This document shows positions 55,283 through 63,916 of a stretch of DNA of 64,000 nucleotides, in pieces (within the stretch, counting starts at the first letter, position 1; each line of letters starts with the position of its first letter). A model generated the notes under the pieces. It did no database searches. It saw nothing but the letters and a program-made list of their open reading frames with translations, and was not told the origin of the DNA. The DNA is from Amycolatopsis saalfeldensis (GTDB taxonomy: Bacteria; Actinomycetota; Actinomycetes; Mycobacteriales; Pseudonocardiaceae). The stretch covers positions 186,001 through 250,000 of the forward strand of contig NZ_FOEF01000010.1 of NCBI RefSeq assembly GCF_900110575.1, written 5' to 3'. Made by a program: the position numbers and the translations under genes.

Positions 55283-56110
55283 ATGGGCACCGCGATCCTG
55301 TTGATCGTGCTCGTTGTCGTCGTTGTCGGCGGCGGGCTGTACTTCTCCCGGTCACGGGCCGCCGCGCGGCAACGCGAGCTGGACGACGCGAAGGCCGACG
55401 CGCGCCGTCTGGTCGAGCGCCTCGGCGGTCAGGTGCTCAACCTCAACGGCACCGACACGGCGTCGCAGCAGGCGATGGCCGACGCGAGCGAGCGGTACAA
55501 CGCGGCCGGGTCGCAGATGGAGCAGGCCGGCACCGTCGAGCAGGCCCGCCTGGTCAAGGCGACCGCGATCGAGGGCCTCTACTACGTGCGCGCGGCGCGG
55601 CTGGCGATGGGCATGGACCCCGGCCCCGAGCTGTCGGAGGAGGCCGAGCGCGAGCGCGCGGGCAAGGTGACCGAGCACCGGGCGGTGGACGTCGAGGGCG
55701 AGCACTACGAGGCCTCGCCGGAACCCGGCCAGAACACCCCGTACTACTACCCCGGCGGCCGGGTGGCCGGACGCCCGGTGCCGCAGGGCTGGTACAGCGA
55801 GCCGTGGTGGAAGCCCGCGCTGGTGGCCGGCGCCTGGGGCCTGGGCTCGATGTTCCTGTTCAGCGCGATGTTCTCCGGCATGGGCGGCATCGCGAGCGCC
55901 TCGGCTTGGGAGTCGGGTTACGACGCGGGCCAGCAGGACGCACTCGACTCCGGCGGTGACGGGGGCGATGGCGGGGACGGCTTCGACGGGGGCGACGGCG
56001 GCGGCGGGTTCGACGGCGGCGGCGACTTCGGCGGTTTCGACGGCGGTGGCTTCGACGGGGGCGGCTTCAACGGCGGCGGTTTCGACGGTGGCGGCGGCTT
56101 CGACTTCTGA
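55283..56110 (+). CDS. Membrane-anchored Gly-rich protein of unknown function
   Basis: 275 residues. A single N-terminal helix (TAILLIVLVVVVVGGGLYF) anchors the protein. Residues 25-110 are a charged helical, probably coiled-coil region (RELDDAKADARRLVERLGGQVLNLNGTD ... MEQAGTVEQARLVKATAIEGLYYVRAARLAMGM). A second hydrophobic stretch (WKPALVAGAWGLGSMFLFSAMFSGMGG, near 178) follows. The last 65 residues are almost only Gly, Asp and Phe (GGFDGGG repeats). Similar proteins are common in Pseudonocardiaceae; no function is known. Confidence 0.82.
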   Translation: MGTAILLIVLVVVVVGGGLYFSRSRAAARQRELDDAKADARRLVERLGGQVLNLNGTDTASQQAMADASERYNAAGSQMEQAGTVEQARLVKATAIEGLYYVRAARLAMGMDPGPELSEEAERERAGKVTEHRAVDVEGEHYEASPEPGQNTPYYYPGGRVAGRPVPQGWYSEPWWKPALVAGAWGLGSMFLFSAMFSGMGGIASASAWESGYDAGQQDALDSGGDGGDGGDGFDGGDGGGGFDGGGDFGGFDGGGFDGGGFNGGGFDGGGGFDF

Positions 56111-56121
56111 TCCCGGCCGCG

Positions 56122-56150
56122 AGAGGGCCCCGCGTGCCGCGGGACCCTCT
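56122..56150. terminator. GC-rich hairpin between convergent genes
   Basis: AGAGGGCCCCGCG and CGCGGGACCCTCT form a 13-bp stem with one mismatch and a 3-nt loop, between the Gly-rich protein stop and the SDR stop. No T tract. Confidence 0.72.
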
Positions 56151-56163
56151 GTCCACACAGGAC

Positions 56164-56928
56164 TCAGCCGGTGATCGGGCGGATCCCCATCAAGGTTCCG
56201 GAAAGGTGCGAAGCGGCGTCGCTGCACAGGAACGCGGCGAACGGCACGATGTCGTCGGACTGCCCGACACGCCCGCCCGGGTAGCGAGCGCTGACGCGGG
56301 CGATGTGCTCCTCGTTCACGGACGCGCGCATGCCCGGCGTGTCGGTCAGGCCCGGTGCCAGCGCGACGGTGCGGATGCCCTGGCCGGCGAGTTCCTGGTG
56401 CACGACGTTGCTCAGCAGGTGCACCCCGGCCTTGGTGGCGCCGTACGCCGCCGCCCCGGGGCCGGACTGGGTGCCGACCATGCTGCCGACGTAGACGATC
56501 CGGCCCCCGCCGCCCCGGATCATCACCGGTGCGAAGTGCTTGGTCACCAGGAAACAGCCGATCAGGTTGCTGTCGACGACGCGGCGCAGGTCCGCCAGCT
56601 CGAAGTCCAGCACCCGCATCGAGCCGCTGGGCGGCATCCAGCCGGCGTTGCTGATCAGGGCGTCGACCCGGCCCCAGTGCGCGTCGACGGTCTCGGCGGC
56701 CGCGCGGACCTGGTCCTCGTCCGAGACGTCGGCGACCACGCCGAGCGGCTTCGGCGCGCCGGGCACCTCGGCGACGATCTCGTCGACGGTGCCGGCGGCC
56801 TTGGCCTCGCTGCGGGCCACCACCGCGATCCGCGCGCCCTCCGCCGCCAGGCCGAGCGCGAGCGTGCGACCCAGGCCCTGGGCCGCGCCGGTGATGACGA
56901 TGACCTTGTCGCGGATGTCCACCTGCAT
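56164..56928 (-). CDS. SDR-family oxidoreductase
   Basis: 254 residues with a complete classical SDR set: TGAAQGLGRTLALGL near residue 13, VVADVSD near 65, SNAGWM near 92, the Ser in IVYVGSMVG near 146 and YGATK (Tyr and Lys) near 160. It is thus a likely active NAD(P)-dependent dehydrogenase or reductase; substrate unknown. AAGGAGCG precedes ATG 56928. Divergent from a TetR gene with a 24-bp palindrome. Confidence 0.92.
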   Translation of the reverse strand: MQVDIRDKVIVITGAAQGLGRTLALGLAAEGARIAVVARSEAKAAGTVDEIVAEVPGAPKPLGVVADVSDEDQVRAAAETVDAHWGRVDALISNAGWMPPSGSMRVLDFELADLRRVVDSNLIGCFLVTKHFAPVMIRGGGGRIVYVGSMVGTQSGPGAAAYGATKAGVHLLSNVVHQELAGQGIRTVALAPGLTDTPGMRASVNEEHIARVSARYPGGRVGQSDDIVPFAAFLCSDAASHLSGTLMGIRPITG

Positions 56929-56960
56929 GGTGCGCTCCTTAAATCTGTGGTCTCCAGCCT

Positions 56961-56993
56961 AAGTTTAGCCTCTAACCTAAACTTCGATAGACT
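56961..56993. promoter_or_regulatory. TetR operator plus leaderless tetR promoter
   Basis: AAGTTTAG (56961-56968) and CTAAACTT (56977-56984) are perfect arms with an 8-nt spacer; TCTAACCTAAAC gives additional similarity to the arms. TAGACT (56988-56993) lies 6 nt before GTG 57000 and is the likely -10 of the TetR gene. Confidence 0.82.
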
Positions 56994-56999
56994 GCCCCC

Positions 57000-57584
57000 G
57001 TGACGACAGGACGGCGGGAGGCCAACCGGGCCCGGATGCGCGCGCGGCTGCTGACGGCCGCGCTGAAGCTGTTCGGCGAGCACGGTTACGAGGGCACGAC
57101 CATCGACCACATCGCCGCGGAGGCGGACGTCGCGCGGCAGACGGTGCTCAACCACTACCCGCACAAGCGCGACTTCCTGCGTGAATGGGGTCGGGACCGC
57201 CGCGACCAGCTGCTCACCGTCGTCGATTCCGACGAGCCCGCGCGCACCCGGCTGCACCGCTACTTCGCCGCGCTGGCGGCCATGAACGAGCGCGAGCGCA
57301 CCTTGACCCGGATGCTGCACGTCAGCCTGCGCCACGACGAGGTGGTCGCGACCCAGCACCCGGTGCCGGACGCGACGATCGACGCGATCCGGCAGGGCCA
57401 GGAACGCGGCGAACTCAAAGCGGGGCTCCCGCCGCGCACGGTGGCCGAGGTGGTGACCGCGATCTACGGCGACACCCTCCGCCGCTGGCTCGCCGGGGAC
57501 GCCCCGCCGTTCGACCTGGCCGGCGCGCTGGCGGAACGGCTCGACCTGCTGCTGGACGGCCTCACCGCCCCGAAGGATTCGTGA
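57000..57584 (+). CDS. TetR-family regulator
   Basis: 194 residues from GTG 57000. HTH: RARMRARLLTAALKLFGEHGYEGTTIDHIAAEADVARQTVLNHYPHKRDFLREW (residues 9-63). The C-terminal domain has DLAGALAERLDLLLDGL at the end. No ribosome binding site, but TAGACT lies 6 nt upstream: leaderless. It probably represses the divergent SDR gene and itself. Confidence 0.9.
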   Translation: MTTGRREANRARMRARLLTAALKLFGEHGYEGTTIDHIAAEADVARQTVLNHYPHKRDFLREWGRDRRDQLLTVVDSDEPARTRLHRYFAALAAMNERERTLTRMLHVSLRHDEVVATQHPVPDATIDAIRQGQERGELKAGLPPRTVAEVVTAIYGDTLRRWLAGDAPPFDLAGALAERLDLLLDGLTAPKDS

Positions 57585-57591
57585 GCCGGGC

Positions 57592-58401
57592 TCAAGCCGG
57601 CTGGCAGCTCGGGCACCAATACAGGTTGCGCCCCACCAGTTCCTGATGCGCGACCGGTGTCCCGCACACCAGGCACGGCATCCCGGCGCGACGGTAGACG
57701 TACACCTCGCCGCCGTGACGGTCCTCGCGCGGGGCGCGGCCCTGCGCGGCGGGCATGTGCTCCGGCGCCACCGTGTCGATGCGCCCGACGCGCACGCCGT
57801 GGCGCATCAGGGTCACCAGGTCGGCCCACATCTCTTCCCACAGACCGCGGTCGAGGGAGCGGCCGGGAACCATCGGGGCGACGCCGTGGCGGAAGAGCAC
57901 TTCGGCGCGGTAGACGTTGCCGACGCCGGCCAGCACCGCCTGGTCCATCAGCAGCGCGGCCACCGACGTGCGGGAGCGCGAGATCCGCTCCCAAGCGAGG
58001 TCGGGCTTCGCGTCGCGGCGCAGCGGGTCCGGGCCCAGCCGCGCCTTCAGCGCGTCCACCTGGGCGGCGTCGAGCAGCTCACAGCGGGTGGGCCCGCGCA
58101 GGTCGGCCCAGTGGGTCCGCCCGACGAGCCGCATCCGCACCTGGCCCACGGGCTCGGCCGCGGGCAGCGGAAGCTCGTTGAACGTGCCGTACAGGCCGAG
58201 GTGGACGTGCACCGTCCCCAGTGGACCGTAGTGGTGGAGCAGGTGCTTGCCGTACGCTTCGGCGGAGGTGAACACCTGTCCGTCGAGCCGCGCGGCCTCG
58301 TCCGCGAACCGGCCCTGCGGGCTGCTCACCTCGACCGGCGCGCCGCTGTACCGGCGCTTGTGCAGGCGGGCCAGCCGATGGAGCGTGTGCCCCTCTGGCA
58401 T
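57592..58401 (-). CDS. Fpg/Nei-family DNA glycosylase (Rv2464c-type)
   Basis: 269 residues. The mature N-terminus is PEGHTLHRLA, with the catalytic Pro2/Glu3 of the family. The helix-two-turn-helix is MDQAVLAGVGNVYRAEVLFRHGV near residue 155, and the C-terminal zinc finger is CLVCGTPVAHQELVGRNLYWCPSCQ (C4). It removes oxidised bases and nicks the DNA by beta-elimination. Its start overlaps the stop of rpiB (TGATG), so the two are cotranscribed, as in M. tuberculosis Rv2465c-Rv2464c. Confidence 0.93.
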   Translation of the reverse strand: MPEGHTLHRLARLHKRRYSGAPVEVSSPQGRFADEAARLDGQVFTSAEAYGKHLLHHYGPLGTVHVHLGLYGTFNELPLPAAEPVGQVRMRLVGRTHWADLRGPTRCELLDAAQVDALKARLGPDPLRRDAKPDLAWERISRSRTSVAALLMDQAVLAGVGNVYRAEVLFRHGVAPMVPGRSLDRGLWEEMWADLVTLMRHGVRVGRIDTVAPEHMPAAQGRAPREDRHGGEVYVYRRAGMPCLVCGTPVAHQELVGRNLYWCPSCQPA

Positions 58402-58874
58402 CAGGCCTCCGGCAGGGGCGGCGGGGTGCCGGTGCGCTCGTAGTCGAGCAGCTGCTGAACGCGGCGGGCGTGGCGCTCGTCCGGCGACGGCGGCGTGGCC
58501 AGGAACGCCTCGACGATCGCCGTGGCCTCGTCGAGCGTGTGCATCCGCGCGCCGACGCCGAGCAGCTGGGCGTGGTTGTGCTCGCGGCACAGCTTCGCCG
58601 TCTCGACGCTCCAGCCCAGCCCCGCGCGGGCGCCGGGCACCTTGTTGGCGGCGATCTGCTCGCCGTTGCCGGAGCCGCCGACCACGATGCCGAGGCTGCC
58701 CTCGTCGGCGACGACGCGCAGCGCCGTGGCCACGCAGAAGGCCGGGTAGTCGTCGGCCGCGTCGTAGACGTGCGGACCGACGTCGACGATCTCGTGCCCC
58801 TGCTCGCCGAGATGGCGCACAAGGTGGTTCTTCAGCTCGAAACCGGCATGGTCGGATCCCAAGTAGACACGCAC
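58401..58874 (-). CDS. rpiB: Ribose-5-phosphate isomerase B
   Basis: 157 residues from GTG 58874 (VRVYLGSDHAGFELKNHLVRHL). RpiB marks: the SDHAGFELK active-site loop, DDYPAFCVATALRVV near 43, GIVVGGSGNGEQIAANKVPGARAGLGWSVETAKLCREHNHAQLLGVGARM across 63-112. The typical Cys of E. coli RpiB is Ser/Glu here (GGSGNGEQ), as in actinobacterial enzymes. It interconverts ribose-5-phosphate and ribulose-5-phosphate. Confidence 0.95.
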   Translation of the reverse strand: MRVYLGSDHAGFELKNHLVRHLGEQGHEIVDVGPHVYDAADDYPAFCVATALRVVADEGSLGIVVGGSGNGEQIAANKVPGARAGLGWSVETAKLCREHNHAQLLGVGARMHTLDEATAIVEAFLATPPSPDERHARRVQQLLDYERTGTPPPLPEA

Positions 58875-58919
58875 AGGCCGGAGTCTGCCATCACCCGCGG
58901 CGTCCGGCATGCTCCGGGG

Positions 58920-59666
58920 GTGGGCATCTGGGCGCAGCCGGGCCGCGACGTGCGGCTCGAATGGGGTGGTGAGGGCGTCGCCGCGCTGGGCGGTTCGTGC
59001 GCCGTGCTGGTGGTGGTCGACGTGCTTTCCTTCGGCACCACCACGGATCTCGTCACTTCGCGCGGCGGCCGGGTGCTGCCGGTGCGCTGGCGCGACGAGC
59101 GCGGAGTCGCCGAAGCGCGCGAAGCCGGCGCCGTCCTCGCAGGCGAGGGCGCGTGGACGCTGCGGCCTTCTTCTGTGACGGAGATCCCCTCCGGGACCCT
59201 GCTCGCGCTGCCCTCCCCCAACGGCGCCACGCTCTGCGCCGCGGCCGCCGCAACGGGCGCGCACGTGCTCGCCGGCTGCCTGCGCAACGCGTCCGCCGTC
59301 GCCGCGAAGGCCCACGAGCTGGCGGACGGCCGCGCGATCGCCGTCATCCCGGGCGGCGAACGCTGGGGCGTCGACATGTTGGGCGAGGGCAAGGAATTCG
59401 GCCCGCTGCGGCCCTGTGTCGAGGATCAGCTGGGAGCAGGCGCGATCGTCGCCGCGCTGCGACAGCGGGGCCGATCGGCCTCGGCGGAAGCGGCACTGGC
59501 CGCGGCGGCCTACGCGGCCACGGACGTCGCCGCCGCGCTGCGGGGCTGCTCGTCCGGCCGGGAGCTGGCCGCGACCGGCCACGAAGCCGACGTCGCCCTG
59601 GCCGCGCAAGTGGACGTCAGCGAGACCGCACCCGTGCTGTGCCAAGGAATCCTGGAGCGAACATGA
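58920..59666 (+). CDS. comB: 2-phosphosulfolactate phosphatase-like protein (ComB)
   Basis: 248 residues from GTG 58920. ComB features: AVLVVVDVLSFGTTTDLVTSRGG near residue 28 (acidic metal site), ALPSPNGATLCAAAAATGAHVLAGCLRNASAVA near 98-130 and IAVIPGGERWGVDMLGEGKEFGPLRPCVEDQLGAGAIVAAL near 140-180. ComB hydrolyses (R)-2-phospho-3-sulfolactate in coenzyme M biosynthesis, a pathway not expected here, so the physiological substrate is uncertain. The stop overlaps the next ATG (ATGA): coupled with the MBL-fold hydrolase. Confidence 0.85.
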   Translation: MGIWAQPGRDVRLEWGGEGVAALGGSCAVLVVVDVLSFGTTTDLVTSRGGRVLPVRWRDERGVAEAREAGAVLAGEGAWTLRPSSVTEIPSGTLLALPSPNGATLCAAAAATGAHVLAGCLRNASAVAAKAHELADGRAIAVIPGGERWGVDMLGEGKEFGPLRPCVEDQLGAGAIVAALRQRGRSASAEAALAAAAYAATDVAAALRGCSSGRELAATGHEADVALAAQVDVSETAPVLCQGILERT

Positions 59667-60466
59667 GCTGGACCGAGCTGGCCGACGGCGTGCACCTGAG
59701 CCGTCACGAAGAGCTGGACCTGACCACGGGGCTGGTGATCGGCGCCGAACGGTGCCTGGTGATCGACACCGGCGGCGACGTCGACCAGGGCGCCGGGCTG
59801 GCCGCCGCGGTCCGGGAGCTGACGGACCTGCCGTGGAGCGTCGTCTACACCCACGCGCACTTCGACCACTGTTACGGCACCACGGCGTTCCTGCCCTGCG
59901 ACGTCTGGGCGCACCCGCGCTGCCTGCGCGAGCTGGTCGAGCACGGCGAAGCGGCGAAAGCCAAGTGGGTCGCGCACTACCGCAACGAAGAAAAGCCCGG
60001 AATCGCCGACGCGATCACGCGAACCGGGATCATGCCGCCCGACCGGCTCGTCGCCGCCCGGGAAGAACTGGACCTCGGCGGCCGCACCGCCGTGCTCGTC
60101 CACCCCGGCCCCGCGCACACCGACCACGACCTGGTGGTGCACGTGCCGGACGCGGGGATCGTCTTCGCCGGCGACGTCGTCGAGCACGGGCCACAGGGCT
60201 TCACCGCGTACTCGTTCAGCGACGAGAGCGACCTGCCCGGCTGGCCCGCCGCGCTGGACGCGATCCTCGCGCTGGAGCCGCGGATCGTGGTGCCCGGCCA
60301 CGGCGACGCCGTCGGACCCGGCTTCGTCCGCGAGCACCGCGGCGGGCTGCGCCGGCTGAACGAGCTGAAGGCCGCCGTCGAGGCCGGGGACACGGGGCTG
60401 GACGAGGCGCTCGCCGCCTCGCCCTACCCCGCCGACGTCACCCGGGCCGCGCTGGCGGCGCCGTGA
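59663..60466 (+). CDS. MBL-fold metallo-hydrolase
   Basis: 267 residues. It has the full metal-site set: THAHFDHCYG (HxHxDH, near residue 71), GPAHTDHDLVVHVPD near 152, the Asp in FAGDVVEHG near 172 and VPGHGD near 211. It is therefore expected to bind two metals and hydrolyse an ester, thioester or lactone; the specific substrate cannot be told. It is translationally coupled to comB. The two genes form an insert in the otherwise conserved rpiB - Rv2466c - pepN order. Confidence 0.92.
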   Translation: MSWTELADGVHLSRHEELDLTTGLVIGAERCLVIDTGGDVDQGAGLAAAVRELTDLPWSVVYTHAHFDHCYGTTAFLPCDVWAHPRCLRELVEHGEAAKAKWVAHYRNEEKPGIADAITRTGIMPPDRLVAAREELDLGGRTAVLVHPGPAHTDHDLVVHVPDAGIVFAGDVVEHGPQGFTAYSFSDESDLPGWPAALDAILALEPRIVVPGHGDAVGPGFVREHRGGLRRLNELKAAVEAGDTGLDEALAASPYPADVTRAALAAP

Positions 60467-60469
60467 GCC

Positions 60470-61090
60470 TCAGTCGAAGTTCAGGTCACCGGAGCGGGTG
60501 CGCTTGAGCTCGAAGAAGTCCGGGTAGCTCGCGAGCGCGCGGGCGCCGTCGAACACCTTGAGCGCGTCCTCGCCCCGCGGGATCGAGCTGAGCACCGGGC
60601 CGAAGAACGCGACGCCGTCGATGTGGATGGTCGGCGTGCCGACGTCCATGCCCACCGGGTCCATGCCCTCGTGGTGGCTCTTCGACAGGGCCTCGTCGTA
60701 CTCGGTGGAGTTCGCGGCCTCGATCAGCTCGGGCGGGGCGCCGATGGCGGCCAGGGACTCCTTGATCACCGCGAGCCGGTCCTTGTTGCCCTGGTTGTGG
60801 TAGCGCGTGCCGAACTCGGTGTAGTAGCCGCGCAGCGCCTCCTCGCCCTGCGACTGGGCGAGTGCCGTGGCCACGCGGACCGGGCCCCAGCCGTCGTCGA
60901 GCAGGTCCTTGTACGTCTGCGGCAGGTCTTCGCGGCCGGAGTTCAGCAGCGAAAGGCTCATGATCCGGAAGTGCAGGTCGAGGTCGCGGTGCTTTTCCAC
61001 CTCGAGGATCCACCGGGAGGTGATCCACGCGAACGGGCAGATCGGGTCGAAGTAGAAGTCGACCCTGGTGGACTGCGGTGTCGAAGTCAT
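60470..61090 (-). CDS. Mycothiol-dependent DsbA-like oxidoreductase (Rv2466c-type)
   Basis: 206 residues from ATG 61090. Thioredoxin-fold start VDFYFDPICPFAWITSRWILE with CPFA at the active site (the usual CPWC loses the second Cys), as in Rv2466c. LSLLNSGREDLPQTYKDLLDDGWGPVRVATALA and VGTPTIHIDGVAFFGPVLSSIPRGEDALKVFDGARALA match the family closely. Rv2466c is a mycothiol-dependent nitroreductase that activates thienopyrimidine prodrugs. The position beside divergent pepN is conserved. Confidence 0.93.
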   Translation of the reverse strand: MTSTPQSTRVDFYFDPICPFAWITSRWILEVEKHRDLDLHFRIMSLSLLNSGREDLPQTYKDLLDDGWGPVRVATALAQSQGEEALRGYYTEFGTRYHNQGNKDRLAVIKESLAAIGAPPELIEAANSTEYDEALSKSHHEGMDPVGMDVGTPTIHIDGVAFFGPVLSSIPRGEDALKVFDGARALASYPDFFELKRTRSGDLNFD

Positions 61091-61278
61091 CTGGCTTGCT
61101 CCTGGGCGTGGCTCTGGCGGTGGACGGGTACACCTCTTGCTCGTGGGGCTGGTCCCCACATCGAGACGCAACGCCCGCGGTCGCCCCGGTTGTTCCCTTC
61201 TCGCCCGCCGGGCGGCTCGCATGATTGGATGCTCTGCAGCCTGAAAACCGTAACCGAAATCGACGACCAGAGGTGCCA

Positions 61279-63846
61279 GTGCCCGCCCCCAACCTGACTC
61301 GTGACGAAGCCAAGCAGCGCTCCGGCCTGCTGGATGTCGCCTCCTACGACATCGAGCTGGACCTGACCGACGGCCACGGCGGTCCCGGGGAGAAGACCTT
61401 CCTCTCCACCACCACCGTGCGATTCTCGAGCGCCCGGCCCGGCGAGTCGTCCTGGATCGACCTGATCGCCGACGGCGTCCGGTCCGCCGTGCTCAACGGC
61501 ACCGAGCTCGACGTCAGCGCCTACGTCGAGGACAAGGGCATCCCGCTGCCCGAGCTCGCGGCCGACAACGAGCTGGTGGTGACCGCGGACTGCCGGTACA
61601 CCAACACCGGCGAGGGCCTGCACCGTTTCGTCGACCCGGTCGACGACGGCGTGTACCTCTACACGCAGTTCGAGACGGCCGACGCCAAGCGCATGTTCGC
61701 CTGCTTCGACCAGCCCGACCTCAAGTCGGTCTACCGGGTCGCGGTGCGCGCCCCGCGCGACTGGAAGATCGTGTCCAACGCGCTCGTCGAGTCCGCCGAG
61801 GACACCTCCGACGGCGGTCGGCACACGGTGTTCGCGGTGTCCGAGCGGATCTCCACCTACCTGGTGGCGCTGATCGCCGGCCCGTACGCCGAGTGGCGCG
61901 ACGAGTTCTCCGACGCCCACCGCACCATCCCGCTCGGCATCTACTGCCGCGCGTCGCTCGCCGAGCACATGGACGCGGACCGGCTGTTCGCGGAAACCAA
62001 GCAGGGCTTCGGCTTCTACCACGAGAAGTTCGGCACGCCCTACCCGTTCTCCAAGTACGACCAGCTGTTCGTGCCGGAGTTCAACGCGGGCGCGATGGAG
62101 AACGCGGGCGCGGTCACCTTCCTCGAGGACTACGTCTTCCGCAGCCGCGTCACGCGCTACGCCTACGAGCGGCGCGCCGAGACGCTGCTGCACGAGATGG
62201 CGCACATGTGGTTCGGCGACCTGGTCACCATGCGCTGGTGGGACGACCTGTGGCTGAACGAGTCGTTCGCGACCTTCGCCAGCGTGTTCGCCCAGGCCGA
62301 GGCCACCGAGTACCAGAACGCCTGGACCAGCTTCGCGAACATCGAGAAGTCGTGGGCCTACCGGCAGGACCAGCTGCCCTCGACGCACCCGATCGCGGCC
62401 GACATCGTCGACCTGCACGCGGTCGAGGTGAACTTCGACGGCATCACCTACGCCAAGGGCGCCAGCGTGCTCAAGCAGCTGGTGGCCTACGTCGGCATCG
62501 AGCACTTCCTCGACGGGCTGAAGGTCTACTTCGGCAAGCACGCCTGGGGCAACGCCACGCTGGCCGACCTGCTGGCGGCGCTGGAGGAGGCGTCCGGCCG
62601 CGACCTTTCGTGGTGGAGCGCGCAGTGGCTCGAGACCACGGGGCTGAACTCGCTGAGCCCGCGGTACGAGGTGGCGGCCGACGGCACGTTCGCCTCGTTC
62701 GCCGTGGTGCAGTCCGGCGCCAAGCCCGGGGCGGGCGAGCTGCGCACGCACCGGGTCGCGGTCGGCGTCTACGACGAGGACGGCAAGGGCCGGATCGTCC
62801 GCACCGAGCGGGTCGAGCTGGACGTCGACGGCGAGCGCACCCCGGTGCCCGGCCTGGTCGGCAAGCCGGCCGGCAAGCTCGTGCTGGTCAACGACGACGA
62901 CCTGACCTACTGCACGATGCGGCTCGACCCGGCGTCGCTGACCACGCTGATCGACCGGATCTCCGACATCGACGAACCGCTGCCGCGCACGCTGTGCTGG
63001 TCGGCGGCGTGGGAGATGACGCGTGAGGCCGAGCTGAAGGCGCGCGACTTCGTGACGCTGGTGGCGCGCGGCATCCACGCCGAGAGCGAGGTCGGCGTCG
63101 TGCAGCGGCTGCTGCTGCAGGCGCAGACGGCGCTGAACTCCTACGCCGACCAGAAGTGGGCCGTCGCGCAGGGCTGGCCCGCGCTGACCGGCCGGGTGCT
63201 GGAGCTGGCGCAGGCCGCCGAGGCGGGCTCCGACCACCAGCTGGCGTTCGCCAACTCGCTGGCCGGCGGGGTGCTCGACGAGCGCACGCTGGGCATCATC
63301 GCGGGGTGGCTGGACGGCTCGGCCCCGCTGCCGGGCCTCACCGTCGACACCGACCTGCGCTGGCGTCTGCTGCACGCGCTGGTGGCGCACGGAAAGGCGG
63401 GCCCGGCCGAGATCGACGCGGAGCTGGCCAAGGACGACACCGCCGCGGGACGGCGGCACGCGGAGCGCTCCCGTGCCCTGCAGCCCACGGCCGAGGCCAA
63501 GGCCGACGCCTGGCAGCGCGCCATCTTCGACGACGAGATCCCCAACGCGGTCAGCGACTCGCTCATCTCGGGCTTCTCACACCCGGGCCAGAAGGGCCTG
63601 CTGGGCGAGTACGTCGGCAAGTACTTCGAGGTGATCGACGAGGTGTGGGCGCGGCGTTCCAGCGAGCGCGCCCAGCCGACGGCGATCGGGCTGTACCCGT
63701 CGTGGGCCGTCGAGCCCGCGACCGTCACCGCGTCGGACGAATGGCTCGCGCGCGACCACCCGGCCGCACTGCGGCGCCTGGTCTCGGAAGGCCGCGCGGG
63801 CATCGTCCGCGCGCTCGCCGCCCGGGAGTTCGACAGCCAGGCCTGA
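61279..63846 (+). CDS. pepN: Aminopeptidase N (M1 family)
   Basis: 855 residues from GTG 61279, 5 nt after AGAGG; this start gives VPAPNLTRDEAKQRSGLLDV, the usual actinobacterial N-terminus. GAMEN is at residues 271-275 and the zinc motif HEMAH with WLNE supplies His305, His309 and Glu328. The ERAP1-like C-terminal helical domain fills the rest, and length equals the family norm. It releases N-terminal residues from peptides in the cytoplasm. Orthologous to Rv2467. Divergent from the Rv2466c-like gene with a 188-nt gap showing no clear motif. Confidence 0.97.
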   Translation: MPAPNLTRDEAKQRSGLLDVASYDIELDLTDGHGGPGEKTFLSTTTVRFSSARPGESSWIDLIADGVRSAVLNGTELDVSAYVEDKGIPLPELAADNELVVTADCRYTNTGEGLHRFVDPVDDGVYLYTQFETADAKRMFACFDQPDLKSVYRVAVRAPRDWKIVSNALVESAEDTSDGGRHTVFAVSERISTYLVALIAGPYAEWRDEFSDAHRTIPLGIYCRASLAEHMDADRLFAETKQGFGFYHEKFGTPYPFSKYDQLFVPEFNAGAMENAGAVTFLEDYVFRSRVTRYAYERRAETLLHEMAHMWFGDLVTMRWWDDLWLNESFATFASVFAQAEATEYQNAWTSFANIEKSWAYRQDQLPSTHPIAADIVDLHAVEVNFDGITYAKGASVLKQLVAYVGIEHFLDGLKVYFGKHAWGNATLADLLAALEEASGRDLSWWSAQWLETTGLNSLSPRYEVAADGTFASFAVVQSGAKPGAGELRTHRVAVGVYDEDGKGRIVRTERVELDVDGERTPVPGLVGKPAGKLVLVNDDDLTYCTMRLDPASLTTLIDRISDIDEPLPRTLCWSAAWEMTREAELKARDFVTLVARGIHAESEVGVVQRLLLQAQTALNSYADQKWAVAQGWPALTGRVLELAQAAEAGSDHQLAFANSLAGGVLDERTLGIIAGWLDGSAPLPGLTVDTDLRWRLLHALVAHGKAGPAEIDAELAKDDTAAGRRHAERSRALQPTAEAKADAWQRAIFDDEIPNAVSDSLISGFSHPGQKGLLGEYVGKYFEVIDEVWARRSSERAQPTAIGLYPSWAVEPATVTASDEWLARDHPAALRRLVSEGRAGIVRALAAREFDSQA

Positions 63847-63861
63847 GGCAACACTCACGAA

Positions 63862-63895
63862 GAAGGGGACCTCCTCGGGTGAGGGGGTCCCCTTC
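63862..63895. terminator. Bidirectional terminator after pepN
   Basis: GAAGGGGACC (63862-63871) and GGTCCCCTTC (63886-63895) form a perfect 10-bp stem with a 14-nt loop, between pepN and the convergent partial gene. Confidence 0.82.
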
Positions 63896-63916
63896 GGGCG
63901 TTCCAGGGTGCGGGCG

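Noticed and set aside
61087..63459. Minus-strand open frame of 790 codons opposite pepN
   Set aside because: A shadow frame of the clearly real pepN gene with low-complexity composition and no motif.
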